Assembly (NCBI RefSeq): GCF_000685395.1
Contig: NZ_AVSQ01000015.1
Coordinates: 140,442 to 204,441, forward strand
Length of the DNA stretch: 64,000 nt
Source of the DNA: Candidatus Nitrosotenuis chungbukensis
GTDB taxonomy: Archaea; Thermoproteota; Nitrososphaeria; Nitrososphaerales; Nitrosopumilaceae
Direction: 5' to 3'
Below the pieces are notes generated by a model, which was not told the DNA's origin, searched no databases, and saw nothing but the letters and a program-made list of their open reading frames with translations. This document shows, one piece after another, positions 17,257-24,660 of the stretch. Position numbers and translations under genes: made by a program. Numbering within the stretch: the first letter of the stretch is position 1; each line of letters opens with the position of its first letter.

Positions 17257-17343
17257 ATGATTTGGACAACTGTCTACAACGATCAAGCAGAAACTTTACT
17301 TTCTTACACTGATTGGTTAAAGTCCAAACTGTCCGTGGTATAA
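17257..17343 (+). CDS. Possible 28-aa microprotein upstream of the tubulin-like gene
   Basis: ATG 17257 opens a 28-codon frame that reads MIWTTVYNDQ and continues with a helix containing ETLLSYTDWLKSKL, stopping at TAA 17343, just 2 nt before ATG 17346 of the GTPase. The peptide is amphipathic with two tryptophans. A TATA-like element sits at the right distance. It may be a genuine small protein, or an upstream reading frame that couples translation to the GTPase. Only conservation in relatives can decide. Confidence 0.35.
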   Translation: MIWTTVYNDQAETLLSYTDWLKSKLSVV

Positions 17344-17345
17344 TT

Positions 17346-18737
17346 ATGTCACAAGGTACAGCACCACTCCCACCTGCACCGGTACTGATGACATGTTTTG
17401 GTCACTGTGGGATAGGCCTTGGAGCAGAATCCTATCGTAGGCTGTTGCTAGATGTAGGTGCAGACCCGCTAAAACCGGTTTTAAAAGACAGCAAGGATGA
17501 ATCTAGAATTCTTAAAAGATATGGAAGTACGATTTTGCGTTTCCCTGGCACTTACACCGGGGGAGAGACACCCTTAATCCCAAGGGCGCTGCTAGTTGAC
17601 CTTGACCCAAGAGCTGCTAATCTTATTTTACAGTCATATCCTGATCTTTTTGCACTGCGTGACAAGCACGTAATTCACGGAGCGGGCGGCGCTGCAAGAA
17701 ACTGGGCGGAAGGACGCTATAGATTCAAAAACGAGATAACCCAAAAATGGGATTTTGCCAAACAACTATCTGCCCTGTCGCCAGAACCTGTCCGGGGATA
17801 TGTGGTGCCATTTGCGATGGGTGGCGGAACTGGAAGCTCATTTGCATGCTCATTTATCGAGTTTATTCGAAGCAACACAAAAGAACATGCGACAATTGCA
17901 ACACTGGGACTCCTTCCTGAATTTGGCTGGGACCCCGTGATCTTAGAAGCGGCCGCAATTAACATTGTAATGAACCTTGAATACCAAATCAAGTTCAGCG
18001 ACTGCTCAATACTGTTTTCAAATAAACGATTGAGAGAAATTTCACACAAGTTTGAAAAACGCGTGGATAAAATTCCATCAATCATCGACGATCTACCAAA
18101 AGAACATGAAGTCGGGTGGAAGGACTACAAGGGAATGAATCTGATTGCGGCAAATGCCATTTCCATGTACGTGTCATCATTTGCGAGAGAAACGGAATGG
18201 GACATGTCCAACTATAGGACGTGGCTTGCAACAAAACGCCCCAAGTTTGCAATCCCGTGGGCAATACCTGTCTTGCCTGATGAGGATCAGTGGAGCCTAG
18301 ACCAGTTGACTGGCAACAAGCACAACACAATGGATTCTATCATTGACAACATTAGCAAAAAACAAGACGCATTGCTGTTTGACATTGATGAAACCGATGT
18401 TCGAAATTACGGCGGACCGAAGGACTCGTGCTGTGCACTAGTCAAGGTAAAGGGGGAATTTGACATCAAAGAAAGAGAAGTTCTCAAACGAGTAATCAAG
18501 GACAAATTCAACATCGAGGATTCAAGAATGATATTTGTCAAGATTCCAATTCTAGATAAAGAACAGGCAAATGTCACAATACTTGTCAACACAAAGGCAA
18601 TAGGTCCTAAGATTTTGGACATCGCGCGCGAGGCAGAAGAATCCTGGGATGCCTACAAGGACGAGTACGGCAAATGGGGACTGACCACCGAGGACTTTAA
18701 GCAAAGCTTGATGGACGTAGTACACCAGTTTAGCTGA
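17346..18737 (+). CDS. Tubulin/FtsZ superfamily GTPase, tubulin-like (thaumarchaeal FtsZ-like or artubulin)
   Basis: From ATG 17346 the product is 463 aa. GTPase landmarks resemble tubulin more than FtsZ: GHCGIGLG (19-26, like tubulin GQCGNQIG), RALLVDLDP (80-88, like RAVFVDLEP), GGAARNWAEGRY (about 114-125, like DAANNYARGHY) and the T4 loop GGGTGSS (159-165). Near residue 280 WDMSNYRTWL followed by PKFAIPWAIPVL aligns with the tubulin T7/H8 region. The residue matching alpha-tubulin Glu254 appears to be Asn, so nucleotide hydrolysis across a filament interface may be altered. The protein should polymerise with GTP in the cytoplasm. In Nitrososphaeria Cdv proteins drive division (CdvA is at 61773), and the job of the tubulin homolog is unsettled. 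A coiled-coil protein gene follows 16 nt later. A longer frame from 17313 is open, but the ATG at 17346 fits the family start better. Confidence 0.8.
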   Translation: MSQGTAPLPPAPVLMTCFGHCGIGLGAESYRRLLLDVGADPLKPVLKDSKDESRILKRYGSTILRFPGTYTGGETPLIPRALLVDLDPRAANLILQSYPDLFALRDKHVIHGAGGAARNWAEGRYRFKNEITQKWDFAKQLSALSPEPVRGYVVPFAMGGGTGSSFACSFIEFIRSNTKEHATIATLGLLPEFGWDPVILEAAAINIVMNLEYQIKFSDCSILFSNKRLREISHKFEKRVDKIPSIIDDLPKEHEVGWKDYKGMNLIAANAISMYVSSFARETEWDMSNYRTWLATKRPKFAIPWAIPVLPDEDQWSLDQLTGNKHNTMDSIIDNISKKQDALLFDIDETDVRNYGGPKDSCCALVKVKGEFDIKEREVLKRVIKDKFNIEDSRMIFVKIPILDKEQANVTILVNTKAIGPKILDIAREAEESWDAYKDEYGKWGLTTEDFKQSLMDVVHQFS

Positions 18738-18753
18738 GACAGGTTTCATAATT

Positions 18754-19302
18754 ATGGCTGATTTCAATTTTTTAGAAGATTTGGCAAAAAAGGTCAAGTC
18801 TGAGCGAATTAACCTGCATCAAATAGATGAGGAACTAAAGTCGGTAAACATGCGGCTCCACGAGCTGCCGCTAAAAAAACCGACAGAATCAACATTTGCA
18901 AAAATGATTGGAATCCAATACGAGGACCAAATGGAGCAATTAGAAAAAATGAAACTCAATCTTGAATCGCAGAAGGATCAGATCACATCCTCAATTAAAA
19001 AAGACACTGACACGTTCATTACCGAGATGAGCTCCCCAGAACTGATAATCCCACTTGATCCAAAACCTGTATTCCGAGATGGAAATGTCTTGTTCCATTA
19101 CCGCGACTCTGCAAAATTTCAGAACTTGTTTGACTTTCTGGGTGAATTGCTTGGCTTGAGCATTCCACTAGTTGTAAAAGACGTGCTGCTCTCTTCATCT
19201 GAAATAATAGTGAAGGTCTCAAACGAATATGACGCAAAACAAAAGTTCATCAGCGGCATAAATGAGATACAAAAGACCCTGACCATAAAGAGAAAACAGT
19301 AG
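18754..19302 (+). CDS. Coiled-coil protein, candidate partner of the tubulin-like GTPase
   Basis: This 182-aa soluble protein begins with two long heptad-rich helices (about residues 5-35 and 55-90; LDEDLAKKVK-like and QMEQLEKMKLNLESQKDQ). An alpha/beta domain follows at about 95-182 (LIIPLDPKPVFRDGNVLFHY). No known family is recognised. It starts 16 nt after the stop of the tubulin-like gene and is almost certainly in the same transcript. By position it is a good candidate for a filament-binding or regulatory partner; this is inference from gene order and coiled-coil content. Confidence 0.65.
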   Translation: MADFNFLEDLAKKVKSERINLHQIDEELKSVNMRLHELPLKKPTESTFAKMIGIQYEDQMEQLEKMKLNLESQKDQITSSIKKDTDTFITEMSSPELIIPLDPKPVFRDGNVLFHYRDSAKFQNLFDFLGELLGLSIPLVVKDVLLSSSEIIVKVSNEYDAKQKFISGINEIQKTLTIKRKQ

Positions 19303-19360
19303 CGAGAGAACTGCCGTGACGATTGCTTAGTTTTTATTCGTTTGAGATTTACAGCTTGTA

Positions 19361-20278
19361 TTGCAAAATAAAACCCTCCTTCTTGCAATTATAATAATTA
19401 TCAGTCCTGTCTTGTTTGCACTTGTAGTATATCCTGACACGTTTAGCCTAAGCTGGAACCAGGGGCGCGGAGGATTTCTTTTTGCAATGGCATTCATCGT
19501 GGCAGAGATAATTGGAGTTAAACTTCACGTGTCTAAAAAAAGAATACTTGCAACCATCCCCCTAGCTGGTGCAGCCATCGCATATCTTGTAATACGTGAA
19601 CACGGTCTGAAGGACTATCTTGTAGGTGTTGCCCCTCAGTTTAATGTCAACCTTGTGGACTCGTGGACATGGATGTGGGATTTTATTATAATGGGGGCAT
19701 TTTTGATTGCCGCTGTCAGCATACTGTTTGGGAAAAGGTGGATACGTATTGCTCCTGCAGGCCCAATCTTTCTTTGTGGCAGCGCCGCAATTCTGTCCCT
19801 TGACGCCTTTTTTCCATACGACACACTTGGACCACTCCAATACGTGGTGCCGTATCTGGTAAAGGCAAATGTTTGGATCATTAACAGTTTTGATCTTGGC
19901 ACTGCGATTGCTAAAGAAAACCTGATGTTACTGCGAGGAGAACACGGGCCAATGGCCCTACAGGTATTTTGGCCGTCTGCTGGAGTACACAGCATCATAA
20001 TTTACTCGCTTGTCATGATGGCATTTTTGCTAAAGATGAACATAGAGCGAAAACGCAAAGCGGTGTACTTTGTTATTGGAATACTTGGAACGATTGGCAT
20101 AAACATGATTAGGATATTTTCTCTATCCGTATTCGTACTCAAGGTTTCGACTGATCCTACCAAGTTTGAAGAATTTCACGGTATTGCAGGAGAAATAATG
20201 TTCCTTCCTTGGATTTTCATATTCCTGCTCATCGTAACGTCGATTGAAACAAAACGAATGAAACGGCTTGTGTCCTAA
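19361..20278 (+). CDS. Exosortase/archaeosortase family membrane protein (thaumarchaeal type)
   Basis: The 305-aa protein from TTG 19361 has about eight membrane helices. Three family positions can be aligned. WPSAGVHSI (204-212) matches the nucleophile motif A-C-S-G-x-R-S but with Ser206 where Cys is expected. NMIRI carries the conserved Arg (Arg251). EFHGIAGE carries the conserved His (His273). Exosortases and archaeosortases process surface proteins with a C-terminal motif, membrane helix and basic tail, at the outer face of the membrane. Here the serine could act as an alternative nucleophile or the activity may differ. The gene overlaps the convergent polymerase gene at the stops. Confidence 0.7.
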   Translation: MQNKTLLLAIIIIISPVLFALVVYPDTFSLSWNQGRGGFLFAMAFIVAEIIGVKLHVSKKRILATIPLAGAAIAYLVIREHGLKDYLVGVAPQFNVNLVDSWTWMWDFIIMGAFLIAAVSILFGKRWIRIAPAGPIFLCGSAAILSLDAFFPYDTLGPLQYVVPYLVKANVWIINSFDLGTAIAKENLMLLRGEHGPMALQVFWPSAGVHSIIIYSLVMMAFLLKMNIERKRKAVYFVIGILGTIGINMIRIFSLSVFVLKVSTDPTKFEEFHGIAGEIMFLPWIFIFLLIVTSIETKRMKRLVS

Positions 20279-21369
20279 AAAAAGTTAGTAAGCGAACTTT
20301 GTCCCTGCAAGTCTGATAGTTCTGAAATCTTTACTCCGAGTCTTCTAATGCCTAGTGTCTGATCAATTAGCGCTTCTTCCAGTAGCTGATGCGCGGTTTT
20401 TCTTAATTCCTCGAGATTAAGCGTTGGGTTTTTGAGCATTTTTGATTTCGTCTTGCCTGTTAAGTCTGATTGTATGAATTGGATTCCAACTGACTTGAAC
20501 ATTTTTTTGTTCTTAACTGCAGTTTCGTACACATCGGCACATATCTCTTCAAGACTGCTTGCAAGGAAATCCAATTCCGTTGAGTCTTTTTTTAATGTGA
20601 CAATTCTGCTGTACTGTATGGTTGGCTGTCTTTCCGCCACCGGCTCCTCGTCTATACCCCTTGCAGCATTGTAAATGTAAAGTGAAATCTTCCTACCAAA
20701 CATTTTGTTTAGGGTAAAAATGTCAACTTTGCGCAACTCTTCTATCGTATTCAGATTTATTTCACGAAGCTTTTCCTCAGTAACCTTTCCTATCCCCGGA
20801 ATGTCGCTTACTTTGAGTGGCGCCAAAAACGATTCTGTGTTCTGCGGCTCTATCATGGTCAACCCGTCCGGTTTCTTATGGCTTGATGCAATTTTTGAGA
20901 CAAGCTTGTTGGCTGATACGCCAACTGAGCACGTCATTTTGATTTTGTTTCTTATCTGATTTTTGATCTGCTGGGCAAGATGGCCTGCATTTTTGAAATT
21001 GTTCTGCGTTCTTCTTGTCACGTCAAGATAGACCTCATCACGCCCAACATATTCAAAAATGTCTGCATGATTTTTCATTATTTCCATTGCTTTTTCGGAA
21101 ATGTCTGAATAATATGGAAAATCAGCTGGCAAAAAAACAGCATCTGAAATTTGCTTTAATCGTGATTTTGCAAATTTAATCGGCATGCCTGACTTTACAC
21201 CGTATTTTCTTGCGATATAGTTTGCAGTTGCTATTGCGCCACTATCGCCGCCTCTGTCAGAAAATATGCATACTGAGACTGGCTTTGTTCTTAGATTGGG
21301 GTTTCTGATCTCCTCGCATTGGGCGTAAAAATAATCAAAATCGACATGGAGCACAATCCTATCTGACAT
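20275..21369 (-). CDS. dinB: Y-family DNA polymerase IV (translesion)
   Basis: The 364-aa enzyme has the palm motifs of Dpo4/DinB: HVDFDYFYAQCEE (8-20), with a metal-binding Asp, and YVGRDEVYLDVT, which replaces the usual S-I-D-E with G-R-D-E. Two helix-hairpin-helix stretches follow (SDIPGIGKVTEEKLREI), then the little-finger domain. The last eight residues, QSSLTNFF, are a near-perfect PCNA-interacting peptide. It copies past damaged bases on the sliding clamp. The stop codon overlaps the end of the convergent membrane protein gene by 4 bases. Length and motif order match archaeal members. Confidence 0.93.
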   Translation of the reverse strand: MSDRIVLHVDFDYFYAQCEEIRNPNLRTKPVSVCIFSDRGGDSGAIATANYIARKYGVKSGMPIKFAKSRLKQISDAVFLPADFPYYSDISEKAMEIMKNHADIFEYVGRDEVYLDVTRRTQNNFKNAGHLAQQIKNQIRNKIKMTCSVGVSANKLVSKIASSHKKPDGLTMIEPQNTESFLAPLKVSDIPGIGKVTEEKLREINLNTIEELRKVDIFTLNKMFGRKISLYIYNAARGIDEEPVAERQPTIQYSRIVTLKKDSTELDFLASSLEEICADVYETAVKNKKMFKSVGIQFIQSDLTGKTKSKMLKNPTLNLEELRKTAHQLLEEALIDQTLGIRRLGVKISELSDLQGQSSLTNFF

Positions 21370-21431
21370 GTGTATGGTATGGAAAAAAATCCTTATTACA
21401 ATATCGAATCATTCTAAGAATCTAAATATCG

Positions 21432-21698
21432 ATGCACTCATTGCTAGTTGTGTCTTATCCATTATCTGTTGACGAAAACGGTGTTAAAATGAAGCCAGAA
21501 AACATGGAAAAAGAAAAAATGTATTACTGCCTTCACAACGAGAAGCTGATTCTTGTCTACAAAGATGATCAGGAATTCCTAAACTGTTACGAGATTGAAG
21601 AAAAAGATTTGGTTGACTCTGTAAAAACCTGTTCTAATCCTGACGACATTGAAAAAATTATAGAAGGCTATATTCAAAAAGAAAATATCAAACATTAA
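21432..21698 (+). CDS. Hypothetical protein, 88 aa
   Basis: This short acidic protein is not a family I recognise. It carries an N-terminal hydrophobic beta-like strand (HSLLVVSYPLSV), a central YYCLHNEKLILVYKDDQE segment that looks like paired strands, and a C-terminal helix (DDIEKIIEGYIQKENIK). Two isolated cysteines are not arranged as a zinc site. It sits 41 nt upstream of the Alba gene on the same strand, so the two could be co-transcribed. The start at ATG 21432 is the first available. Confidence 0.55.
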   Translation: MHSLLVVSYPLSVDENGVKMKPENMEKEKMYYCLHNEKLILVYKDDQEFLNCYEIEEKDLVDSVKTCSNPDDIEKIIEGYIQKENIKH

Positions 21699-21739
21699 AT
21701 AAACACCGAGGAACAGGAACAACCTAAGGCCAAAATAAA

Positions 21740-22123
21740 ATGAGCGAAGACACCCCTACTGAAGCCCAAGAAATATTTATCGAATCGCAAAAACTCAAAG
21801 ATAACGCTGCGGTAGACGAGGTAAAATCTACGGACGAAGAAGACTCGAGAAAGACACGCGATGTGATTTTTGTTGGAACAAAACCAATAATGACTTATGT
21901 CACTGCAACATTGACGCAGCTCTCAAACCAATCGTTTGTGACCATAAAGGCACGGGGACAGAGGATCACACAGGCAGTCGATGTGTCTCAAATGATTGTA
22001 AAACGAATGAACACTGTGGGATATAAAATCAAAGATGTCCGTATTTCATCTGATTCACTTTTATCGCAAGATGGAAAAACAAGAAATGTTTCCACAATAG
22101 AAATTGATATTACGAAAGAATAG
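21740..22123 (+). CDS. albA: Alba chromatin protein
   Basis: The 127-aa product has a flexible acidic N-terminal extension of about 45 residues followed by the Alba domain: VIFVGTKPIMTYVTATLTQL, then FVTIKARGQRITQAVDVSQM and YKIKDVRISSDSL. The Alba family binds DNA and RNA as dimers and packages archaeal chromatin. The Lys in the VGTKPIMTYV motif corresponds to the acetylatable/charged lysine region of Sso10b. The N-terminal extension is longer than in Sulfolobus Alba (about 97 aa total). The next gene overlaps its 3' end by 20 nt. Confidence 0.92.
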   Translation: MSEDTPTEAQEIFIESQKLKDNAAVDEVKSTDEEDSRKTRDVIFVGTKPIMTYVTATLTQLSNQSFVTIKARGQRITQAVDVSQMIVKRMNTVGYKIKDVRISSDSLLSQDGKTRNVSTIEIDITKE

Positions 22124-22337
22124 GAACTTTGTCATTCTAATTGGCGTCTCTGTAATTGCAGGACTTGTTTTAATTCAAGCGTTTAACTCGTGCTCATTAA
22201 AGCAGCTCTCAATAATTTCCGAAATTGAGGAATACAAGAATCTGTACGATCCTCAACAATGTGTGGTTTTGGTGGATAAAATCATGAACCTGAACAACGA
22301 ATGCAAAACAGAATTTGACATCCTTGACTGCGGCTAA
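22104..22337 (+). CDS. Small membrane-anchored protein overlapping alba
   Basis: From TTG 22104 this 77-aa protein has a basic N-terminus (RKNRN), one membrane helix (FVILIGVSVIAGLVLIQAF) and an extracellular part with four cysteines (SCSL, QQCVVL, NECKTE, LDCG) that could form two disulfides. The start lies inside the end of alba, a 20-nt overlap implying coupling or an upstream alternative start. The gene ends 4 nt into the convergent LysE gene. Function is unknown. Confidence 0.55.
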   Translation: MILRKNRNFVILIGVSVIAGLVLIQAFNSCSLKQLSIISEIEEYKNLYDPQQCVVLVDKIMNLNNECKTEFDILDCG

Positions 22338-22951
22338 ATTTTTGCTTGTAGGATAAACGTTATGCCGAAATAAATCAAGACGGCGTTAATTCCAATCATG
22401 CCTATTTTGTACCTCTTGTTTGAAAGAAACACTTTTCCCCTTGAAGAAAGAAACGAAACTAAAACAAGCCATGCATAATCCATCCAGATGTGCAACGCGA
22501 ACATTATAAAAATCCCCCATATCGACCACAACAAGAGTGCATCCGAAATAAGCTTAAACCCAATCGTAAACCACCATATGAGAAAAAACGGATTCAGTCC
22601 CGTCAGAAGTATGCCTGTAAGAAACGAACCGTATTTTGATTTGTATTGCATGGGATCTTTTCTTAGTATTGATATTATTTGCAATCCAGCAAATCCAAAA
22701 ATACTCAGTGCTCCCAAAATTCCAATTGAAACCCTGAACTGCGGCATTGCATCAAGTGACAGAATTCCAAGTCCAATTGAGACGACCAGCGGCAATTCTA
22801 CTAATGTATGCCCGAGTGCTATCCTAAATCCTGCTCTTGCACCCTGCCTTATGCCGTTTGCGATTGTTGCTACAAACAATGGCCCCGGCGACATCACTCC
22901 GGACGCTGAAATTATCACTACTGCGATACCGAACTGGAAAAAGTCTTGCAT
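22334..22951 (-). CDS. LysE/RhtB family exporter
   Basis: The 205-aa membrane protein has six hydrophobic segments and the family's N-terminal signature S-P-G-P (ASGVMSPGPLFVATIANGI, about residues 16-34). The motif G-x-x-x-G-H-T follows (RIALGHTLVELPLV). LysE/RhtB proteins export amino acids or related small molecules by proton-linked antiport. Length agrees with the family (about 200 aa). It lies 3 nt downstream of the PAC2 protein gene on the same strand, so the two are likely co-transcribed. The substrate cannot be inferred. Confidence 0.85.
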   Translation of the reverse strand: MQDFFQFGIAVVIISASGVMSPGPLFVATIANGIRQGARAGFRIALGHTLVELPLVVSIGLGILSLDAMPQFRVSIGILGALSIFGFAGLQIISILRKDPMQYKSKYGSFLTGILLTGLNPFFLIWWFTIGFKLISDALLLWSIWGIFIMFALHIWMDYAWLVLVSFLSSRGKVFLSNKRYKIGMIGINAVLIYFGITFILQAKI

Positions 22952-22954
22952 GTG

Positions 22955-23671
22955 CTAGCCATACATTGATTTTTTAATGGCGCTTGTTTCTTTTTCTCTT
23001 TCCCTGATTTCCTTTTCCACCATTTCTGTCTGCTTTTGCATTAATCCAAGATCGCATGAAACCCCTGGCAAAAGTTTTGACATTGCCATACACAGGTTCA
23101 CACTGGACTTGAAATCCGGACCCGATGCGTCTACGTCTACTAGAATAACTACCACGTTTTGGCCGTTTAACATCCCCTCATTAAGCAATGCTCCTGGAAC
23201 TCCTGGAATGGTGCCGTTTTGCAATACTGTCATTCCTGCCTGCTTGATCTTTTCTCTTGCCTCGTCGGTACTGCCTGCTGCAATTACCTGATTTGTGTTC
23301 TCTGTTGGCATTCTCATTGGTGCGCTGCTGACAATCAGTGAACATTTGTGTTTTTTTGCCCACTTTAACATCAATCTTGCAATCGTTCTGTGGTGTGGCT
23401 CGCTGATTGTCAAATACGAAGTAAAAACTCCTACCTTGAGGTCCTTGTTTACAAAAATACGCGTTGCATAGTTAGGTACCCCATCTTTAATTATGGAGAC
23501 GGTTGGGAAGTCAAACGAATCGATAAATCCGACAAGTTCATACGGCGCTGAATGCATTAGCGATTCACTGGCAATCGCACTTGTGAATCCAATCGAGGGA
23601 AATCCATCAATAAGATACCCGCCTTCCAGGTCTATTGGCTTGATCTCCTTGATCCAAAGTCTTGGAAACAC
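22955..23671 (-). CDS. PAC2-family proteasome assembly chaperone/activator with an HbYX-like tail
   Basis: The 238-aa product matches archaeal PAC2/PbaB proteins: GGYLIDGFPSIGFTSAIASE (residues about 17-36), then LVGFIDSFDFPTVSIIKDG and GVPGALLNEGMLNG. The GTG at 23671 gives the normal length. A coiled-coil C-terminus follows (MVEKEIREREKETSAIKK). It ends in Met-Tyr-Gly, which satisfies hydrophobic-Tyr-any, the tail used to dock into proteasome alpha-ring pockets. Archaeal relatives (PbaB) form rings that open or assemble the 20S proteasome. A proteasome beta subunit is encoded at 56326-56922. Confidence 0.85.
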   Translation of the reverse strand: MFPRLWIKEIKPIDLEGGYLIDGFPSIGFTSAIASESLMHSAPYELVGFIDSFDFPTVSIIKDGVPNYATRIFVNKDLKVGVFTSYLTISEPHHRTIARLMLKWAKKHKCSLIVSSAPMRMPTENTNQVIAAGSTDEAREKIKQAGMTVLQNGTIPGVPGALLNEGMLNGQNVVVILVDVDASGPDFKSSVNLCMAMSKLLPGVSCDLGLMQKQTEMVEKEIREREKETSAIKKSMYG

Positions 23672-23723
23672 AGTAAATGTTCTAAATTAATGCTGATATA
23701 CTTTTACCGGAATCCTTCGAACT

Positions 23724-24476
23724 CTAGGTGAATTTTCGGTGGTCAGAAAATCTCCCTTTGCGGCTTTTTTCATATTTTGACAGGTCGAATTCTAATGACT
23801 TTGCAGATTCTCCCTTTAGGGTCAGTGTGCTTGGTATCATTACCCTGTCCTGCTCATGCATGCTTACAATGATGCTGTTTCCGCCAAAGCGACTATTTTG
23901 CACGTTTGCAGCCAATACTGGGACGCGGTTTTCTAGTGCTCTTACTTGCACATACAGATGCCATGGAACGATTCCCCTTTTGACTATCCTTGAGGGGGAA
24001 AACAACACTTGGGCGCCTTTCTTTACCAGAGTTTCCGCCACGTCTGAAAACACCATGTCGTAGCAAATTATTATGCCAAACTTGCAAGCAGTCTTGAACA
24101 CCTTTGCCTTGGTGCCTGGTCTGACCAGATCTTTCTCATAGTCAAATGGGTGGATCTTTTCCTGCGCTCCGATGATTTCACCAGTCGAGTCTATTATCGG
24201 AGCCGAAATCACGTTGCCGTTTTTTCTTTTCTCATAAAACGCGCCTGGAATAACAGTCATGGAGTATTCTTTTGCGATTTTTTTGAATCTTGAAAACTCG
24301 GTGTCACAATCGACAATCTTGTTTTCCTTTAGCCACTGTTCTGGGAGGCAGACGATGTCTGTTTCCTGCTTTCCGAGTTTTTCCACCAGTTTGGAAATGA
24401 TGTCAATTCCACTCTCATTGGAGCCATACGTGCGAGCCTGAACCACGCCTAGTTTTATCAATCGCACTTGTTTCAT
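23724..24476 (-). CDS. Carbon-nitrogen hydrolase (nitrilase superfamily)
   Basis: The 250-aa enzyme has the full catalytic triad: Glu46 in CLPEQWL, Lys107 in GAQEKIHP and Cys138 in GIIICYDMVF. The four-layer alpha-beta-beta-alpha core is complete. Members hydrolyse amides such as omega-amidates, N-carbamoyl compounds or deaminated glutathione. Which amide is used here is not clear from the sequence; no neighbouring gene points to a pathway. The cytoplasmic location is inferred from lack of a signal peptide. The ATG at 24476 directly precedes the typical first strand. Confidence 0.85.
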   Translation of the reverse strand: MKQVRLIKLGVVQARTYGSNESGIDIISKLVEKLGKQETDIVCLPEQWLKENKIVDCDTEFSRFKKIAKEYSMTVIPGAFYEKRKNGNVISAPIIDSTGEIIGAQEKIHPFDYEKDLVRPGTKAKVFKTACKFGIIICYDMVFSDVAETLVKKGAQVLFSPSRIVKRGIVPWHLYVQVRALENRVPVLAANVQNSRFGGNSIIVSMHEQDRVMIPSTLTLKGESAKSLEFDLSKYEKSRKGRFSDHRKFT

Positions 24477-24630
24477 TCTGGCCTAATTATACATAAATGA
24501 ACCTCGTTTATGCGATAAAGAGCAATTCCTGCTCCTTGAGCATCAAGATGTAGCAAAATGACACGCAGTGATGCCCTACAACATTTTTCGTATCGTATCA
24601 AAAAAATCCGTTTCAAACTAAACAAAACAG

Positions 24631-24639
24631 CATAATTTA
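24631..24639 (+). promoter_or_regulatory. TATA-like element upstream of smc
   Basis: CATAATTTA at 24631-24639 is centred about 26 nt before the TTG at 24661. That spacing fits a leaderless archaeal transcript and supports the TTG start, although a second in-frame TTG at 24694 gives the more typical SMC N-terminus. Confidence 0.4.
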
Positions 24640-24660
24640 GTCAACTAAACTTGTCAGTAT

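Noticed and set aside
17313..17345. Extended N-terminus of the tubulin-like protein
   Set aside because: The added residues have no family counterpart, overlap the microprotein frame, and the ATG at 17346 gives the expected start close to the T1 loop.
24477..24660. Possible tRNA or small RNA in the gap before smc
   Set aside because: Short complementary stretches exist, but no cloverleaf, no T-loop and no box C/D pattern could be made out.
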